Assembly (NCBI GenBank): GCA_046726435.1
Contig: JBKPAM010000172.1
Location: 1-15,729, forward strand
Direction: 5' to 3'
DNA length: 15,729 nucleotides
DNA from: AC-32 sp046726435
GTDB taxonomy: Bacteria > Actinomycetota > Thermoleophilia > Gaiellales > Gaiellaceae
Numbering within the stretch: the stretch's first letter is position 1; every line of letters starts with the position of its first letter. The notes beneath the pieces were generated by a model, which made no database searches, was not told the origin of the DNA, and saw only the letters and a list, made by a program, of their open reading frames with translations. Positions 13,208 to 15,729 of this stretch are shown here, piece by piece. A program made the translations under genes and the position numbers.

Positions 13208-13798
13208 ATGTCCGCGAGGCGAAACGAGCTCACGCGGCAGGCGGCCAGGCTCTTTGCCGAGAAGGGCTACCACGGCACCTCGATCGGCGAGATCGCCCAG
13301 GCCTTGGGCGTGCAGAAGGGCTCGCTCTACGCGCACATCGACTCGAAGCAGGACCTGCTCTACGAGACGATGGCCGAGGGCGCACGCGCCTTCCACGCCG
13401 GCCTCGACGCGATCCCGGACGAGCTGCGGCCGGTCGAGAAGATCCGCCTCGCGCTGCGCTCGCACCTGCGGGTGGTGGCCGACCAGCTCGACGTCGCGAC
13501 CGTCTTCGTGCAGGAGTGGCGCTACCTCGAGGGCGACCGGCGCGACGAGATCCTGTCCGAGCGGCGCCGCTACGAGGAGCGGATTCGCGGGCTCTTCCGC
13601 GAGGGCCGTGAGCTGGGCGAGCTGCGGAGCGACCTCGACGACGCGACCGCCGCGCTGCTCGCGCTCTCGGCGGCCAACTGGGCCTACACGTGGCTCAAGC
13701 CGGGGCGCGACACGGACGTTCTTGCGGATCAGTTCTACGAGATCTTCCTAGAAGGGATCCGGGGCTACGCCACGCCTCCTCGAGGCGACGCTGGGTAG
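13208..13798 (+). CDS. TetR-family regulator, probable PaaR-type repressor of paa genes
   Basis: A 196-aa TetR protein. The N-terminal HTH is clear: RQAARLFAEKGYHGTSIGEI, AQALGVQKGSLYAHIDSKQD, then LLYETMAEG. The C-terminal ligand domain is helical (ALRSHLRVVADQLD, FVQEWRYLEGDRRDEI, ALLALSAANWAYTWLKPG). Its divergent position next to paaABCD and the shared operator argue that it represses both itself and paaA, with phenylacetyl-CoA as the likely inducer (inference from Thermus and other PaaR systems). The tail after EGIRGY (ATPPRGDAG) is partly repeated downstream at 13863-13885, suggesting the 3' end was rearranged. Translation is probably leaderless. Confidence 0.92.
   Translation: MSARRNELTRQAARLFAEKGYHGTSIGEIAQALGVQKGSLYAHIDSKQDLLYETMAEGARAFHAGLDAIPDELRPVEKIRLALRSHLRVVADQLDVATVFVQEWRYLEGDRRDEILSERRRYEERIRGLFREGRELGELRSDLDDATAALLALSAANWAYTWLKPGRDTDVLADQFYEIFLEGIRGYATPPRGDAG
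13754..13776 (+). repeat. Imperfect direct repeat of the tetR tail, copy 1
   Basis: 19 of 23 bases match 13863-13885, including 11 identical bases (CGGGGCTACGC). This copy encodes GIRGYAT near the TetR C-terminus. Confidence 0.55.
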
Positions 13799-13801
13799 GC
13801 C

Positions 13802-13831
13802 GGCCGCGCGGGCCAAGCCCGCACGGCCTCT
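13802..13831. repeat. Palindromic repeat element, copy 2 (after tetR); possible terminator
   Basis: Structure: GGCC, GC, GCGGGC, CAA, GCCCGC, AC, GGCC, TCT. It is the same element as 11380-11409 and starts 3 nt after the TetR stop, between convergent genes. It could act as a terminator, but copy 1 inside the paa operon argues for a dispersed repeat. Confidence 0.65.
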
Positions 13832-13862
13832 TAACGGCATCGCAGGCGACGCCTCAGTCAAC

Positions 13863-13885
13863 GGCATGCGGGGCTACGCGGCGCC
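13863..13885 (+). repeat. Imperfect direct repeat of the tetR tail, copy 2
   Basis: Second copy of the TetR tail sequence. Read on the plus strand it encodes GMRGYAAPD followed by a stop, and it overlaps the 3' end of the convergent 2H phosphoesterase gene. Confidence 0.55.
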
Positions 13886-14392
13886 CGACTGACCAAACGG
13901 CAGGCGGCTGTGCTCGCGCCAGTGGCCGTCATGGCTCTCCACGAACAGGCTCGCCTCGCGCACTCGCGTCTCGACCGGCAGCAGCGGCTCGACCTCCACG
14001 GCGATCCGGTCGAGAAGGGCCGGATCGTCGGACTCGGCGACGGTCAGGTGCGGGACGATCGTCTCGTGGGTGCCGCCGTACGGAGGCTGGTCGGGCCACT
14101 CGCGCTCGATCGTCCGGGTGAGCGCGACGAAGGGCTCCGCCGGCTCGGGCTCGAGGTAGAGGATCTCCGGCCACCGGGCGGTCCGTGCGAAGACGACGTC
14201 GAAGGCAGGCGTGCCCGCGATGATCTCCGCGAGCCGCTCCTCCACCTCGCCGACGCGGCCGGGCTCGACGAACGGGAAGAGAATCGTGACGTGAGCCGGC
14301 ATCCCGGCGCGGGCATCGAGCGTGTGCCGCAGGCGGTGCTCGCCGACCACCGGCTCTGCCTCCGGGACTCTCACGAGGACCGCCGACCTCAC
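13874..14392 (-). CDS. 2'-5' RNA ligase-like 2H phosphoesterase
   Basis: A 172-aa protein of the two-histidine phosphoesterase superfamily (LigT/ThpR group), which acts on 2',3'-cyclic or 2'-5' phosphodiester bonds in RNA or nucleotides. Both catalytic HxT motifs are present: PAHVTILFPF (His34, Thr36) and VPHLTVAE (His115, Thr117), and the N-terminus VLVRVPEAEPVVGEHRLRH fits the family's first strand. I chose GTG 14392 because it overlaps the VOC stop as GTGA and recovers that strand. The first ATG, at 14302, would remove it. It is co-transcribed with the VOC gene. Substrate unknown. Confidence 0.88.
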   Translation of the reverse strand: MRSAVLVRVPEAEPVVGEHRLRHTLDARAGMPAHVTILFPFVEPGRVGEVEERLAEIIAGTPAFDVVFARTARWPEILYLEPEPAEPFVALTRTIEREWPDQPPYGGTHETIVPHLTVAESDDPALLDRIAVEVEPLLPVETRVREASLFVESHDGHWREHSRLPFGQSGAA

Positions 14393-14739
14393 GGCCGCCG
14401 CGGGTCGTCCCCGCCCGTGTAGGTGATCGCTTCGAGCAGCCGCCCGTCCGGGTCGCGGAAGAAGACGCCCTTGGCAATTCCGTGGTCGCGCTCGCGCCAC
14501 TCGATGCCGGCGGCGTCGAGGCGCTCCTTGATCTGCGCGCGCTCGTCCTCGCTCACCCGGACGCCGACGTGGTCGCCCGGGCCGTGCTCCGCGTGGAAGG
14601 CGAAGCCGGTGTTGCCGACGTACGCCATCACCGGGTGGCCTTCGACCTTGACCACGCGCGCGTCGAACACGCGCTCGTAGAACGCGGCAACTGCGTCCGG
14701 GTCCGGGCTCTCGAAGGCCGCGTGATCGAGCCGTGGCAT
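14389..14739 (-). CDS. VOC-family (glyoxalase/bleomycin-resistance-like) protein
   Basis: A 116-aa single VOC module. The N-terminus MPRLDHAAFESPDPDAVAAF carries His6, followed by FYERVFDARVV. The second half has GDHVGVRVSED (His57) and FFRDPDGRLLEAI (Glu103). His6, His57 and Glu103 are at the usual metal-ligand places, so a metal-dependent isomerase, lyase or dioxygenase-like activity is possible. VOC proteins are too varied to name a reaction. The ATG at 14739 lies 16 bp from the divergent lipid kinase start. TAAGGT upstream (minus strand, 14757-14752) is a -10 candidate. The stop overlaps the next gene's GTG. Confidence 0.9.
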   Translation of the reverse strand: MPRLDHAAFESPDPDAVAAFYERVFDARVVKVEGHPVMAYVGNTGFAFHAEHGPGDHVGVRVSEDERAQIKERLDAAGIEWRERDHGIAKGVFFRDPDGRLLEAITYTGGDDPRRP

Positions 14740-14755
14740 GCTCGCAGCGAACCTT

Positions 14756-15643
14756 ATGGAAGTAGTCCTGATCGTGAACCCGTTCGCGAGCGAGGTGACC
14801 GAGGCGCGCGTGTGTGCGGTCCGGAGAGAGCTCGAGCGCGTCGCGACGGTGACGACGCTCCTCAGCGAACGGCCCGGCCACGCCGCAGAGCTCGCCGCCG
14901 CGGCGGGCGGCGACGCGATCGTCGTCTACTCCGGGGACGGCGGCTTCAACGAGGTCCTGAACGGCGTCCGAGACGGCGTGCCGTTGGGGTTCCTGCCCGG
15001 GGGCGGGACGAGCGTCCTCCCTCGGGCGCTCGGGCTGCCACGCGACCCGGGGGAGGCTGCGCGGCAGCTCGCGGAGGCCCTCGAGACGCAACGGACGCGG
15101 ACGATCTCGCTCGGCCGCGTGAACGGAAGGCGCTTCTCCTTCGCGGCCGGGGTGGGTCTCGACGCCGAGCTCGTGCGCCGCGTCGACGCGCTCGGCCGGA
15201 GCGAGGACGGCAAGCGCCCGGGGGACCTCGCCTACCTCGCCGCCGCGGCGCGGCTCGTCACCGGACGCCGCGCCCGCTTCGAGCCGGCGCTCGAGGTGCG
15301 CGGTCTAGGCAGAGCCGCATTCGCGCTCGTCGCGAACACCGATCCGTACACCTACGTGGGGCGCGTGCCGCTGCACGTCGCACCGGAGGCGCGCTTCGAG
15401 CTCGGCCTCGATCTCGTCGCGCCGCAGCGGGTGACCGCGGCGAGATTGCTGCGCCTGCTGCGTGAGGCGTTCTCCGGCCACGGCCAGATGGACGCGGAAG
15501 ACGTCATATATGGACATGACCTCGACCGCGTCGAGATCGCGTGCGACCGGCCGCTGCCGCTGCAGGCCGACGGCGAGGATCTCGGCGACGTGGAGACCGC
15601 CGTCTTCGAGGCCGAGCGAAACGCCGCACAGGTGCTCATCTAG
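14756..15643 (+). CDS. Diacylglycerol kinase-family lipid kinase (DagK_cat), copy 2
   Basis: A 295-aa lipid kinase of the DagK/YegS family. The N-terminal strand MEVVLIVNPFASEVTEA starts the protein immediately, which is why I take ATG 14756 rather than 14738. VYSGDGGFNEVLNG (58-70) is the ATP-binding glycine loop, and FLPGGGTSVLPRALGLP (79-95) the second conserved motif, with GTS in place of the more usual GTxN. Other landmarks are FAAGVGLDAELV, ALVANTDPYTYVGRV and the C-terminal PLQADGEDLG. It would phosphorylate diacylglycerol or a related lipid at the membrane. No Shine-Dalgarno site is seen. Confidence 0.93.
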   Translation: MEVVLIVNPFASEVTEARVCAVRRELERVATVTTLLSERPGHAAELAAAAGGDAIVVYSGDGGFNEVLNGVRDGVPLGFLPGGGTSVLPRALGLPRDPGEAARQLAEALETQRTRTISLGRVNGRRFSFAAGVGLDAELVRRVDALGRSEDGKRPGDLAYLAAAARLVTGRRARFEPALEVRGLGRAAFALVANTDPYTYVGRVPLHVAPEARFELGLDLVAPQRVTAARLLRLLREAFSGHGQMDAEDVIYGHDLDRVEIACDRPLPLQADGEDLGDVETAVFEAERNAAQVLI

Positions 15644-15646
15644 GGT
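15641..15646 (+). promoter_or_regulatory. Leaderless -10 element of the right-edge gene
   Basis: TAGGGT, whose first three bases are the stop codon of the lipid kinase, lies six bases before the GTG at 15653. This is the same hexamer and spacing as at the TetR start. Confidence 0.5.
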
Positions 15647-15652
15647 TCGAAT

Positions 15653-15729
15653 GTGAACGGGGCTCGGCGGCTCGTCCTGAGCGGAGTTGCGCTGACGGCG
15701 CTGCTCGCCGTGGTCGCGCTCGCGAGCCG
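15653..15729 (+). CDS. Start of a secreted or membrane protein (runs off the right edge)
   Basis: From GTG 15653 the frame is open to the end of the window (25 codons): a short basic start (NGARR) followed by a hydrophobic stretch LVLSGVALTALLAVVALAS, as in a signal peptide or first membrane helix. The ATG at 15651 is followed at once by TGA and cannot be used. Function cannot be judged. Confidence 0.6.
   Translation, partial: MNGARRLVLSGVALTALLAVVALAS

Noticed and set aside
12372..13751. Open frame of 459 codons on the plus strand across paaA and tetR
   Set aside because: It is antisense to paaA and out of frame with tetR; its composition is low-complexity and no family is visible.
14393..15091. 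Upstream extension of the 2H phosphoesterase frame
   Set aside because: It runs antisense through or out of frame with the VOC and lipid kinase genes; the GTGA overlap gives a clear start.

Overview
The window is very GC-rich and almost every reading frame is open by composition. The gene content (AfsR/SARP-type regulator, paaABCD, BON, DUF1269-like and rhomboid proteins, two DagK-type lipid kinases) and the leaderless-type starts suggest a high-GC actinobacterial lineage, perhaps Thermoleophilia. That placement is inference. No rRNA, tRNA, CRISPR array or transposase gene was seen.

Layout. (1) 1-414, minus: the 5' part of a coiled-coil protein leaving the window. (2) 576-3494, minus: a large SARP/BTAD-NB-ARC-TPR regulator, preceded on the same strand by a broken ftsH remnant (about 3555-3941). 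(3) 4189-7531: a three-BON protein; a membrane protein of the lysylphosphatidylglycerol-synthase TM family with an internal stop (minus); and an NAD(P)-binding protein followed 2 nt later by a rhomboid protease. (4) 7575-10890: a decayed AI-2E/PerM transporter with three in-frame stops, a lipid kinase, a DUF1269-like protein, a small unknown gene and a DUF4238-like fragment. (5) 10894-13181, minus: paaABCD for phenylacetyl-CoA epoxidation, divergent from a TetR regulator (13208-13798) across a 26-bp gap that holds a PaaR-like operator. (6) 13874-15729: a 2H phosphoesterase and a VOC protein (minus), divergent from a second lipid kinase, then the first codons of a gene leaving the window.

Main observation. 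Five places, on both strands, carry the same 54-bp promoter-like architecture: (T/C)GGCAG, 15 bp, (T/C/A)GGCAG, 5 bp, TGGCAG (TGGTAG once), 10 bp, then a -10-like hexamer (GACGGT, TACGGT, TAGCGT, AACAGT; poor in one copy). They sit upstream of the coiled-coil gene, the ftsH remnant and SARP gene, the BON gene, the NAD(P)-binding/rhomboid pair and the DUF1269-like gene. The 21-bp and 11-bp periods put all three boxes on one face of the helix, against the -10. This is the type of operator that SARP activators use, and a SARP gene lies among the copies. I propose an envelope/stress regulon, possibly controlled and auto-activated by this SARP.

A second theme is decay: the ftsH remnant, the TM-family gene, the transporter and the DUF4238 fragment are all broken within 7.4 kb. 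Third, two copies of a palindromic element with a compensatory base-pair change lie at the paaC/paaD junction and just after tetR.
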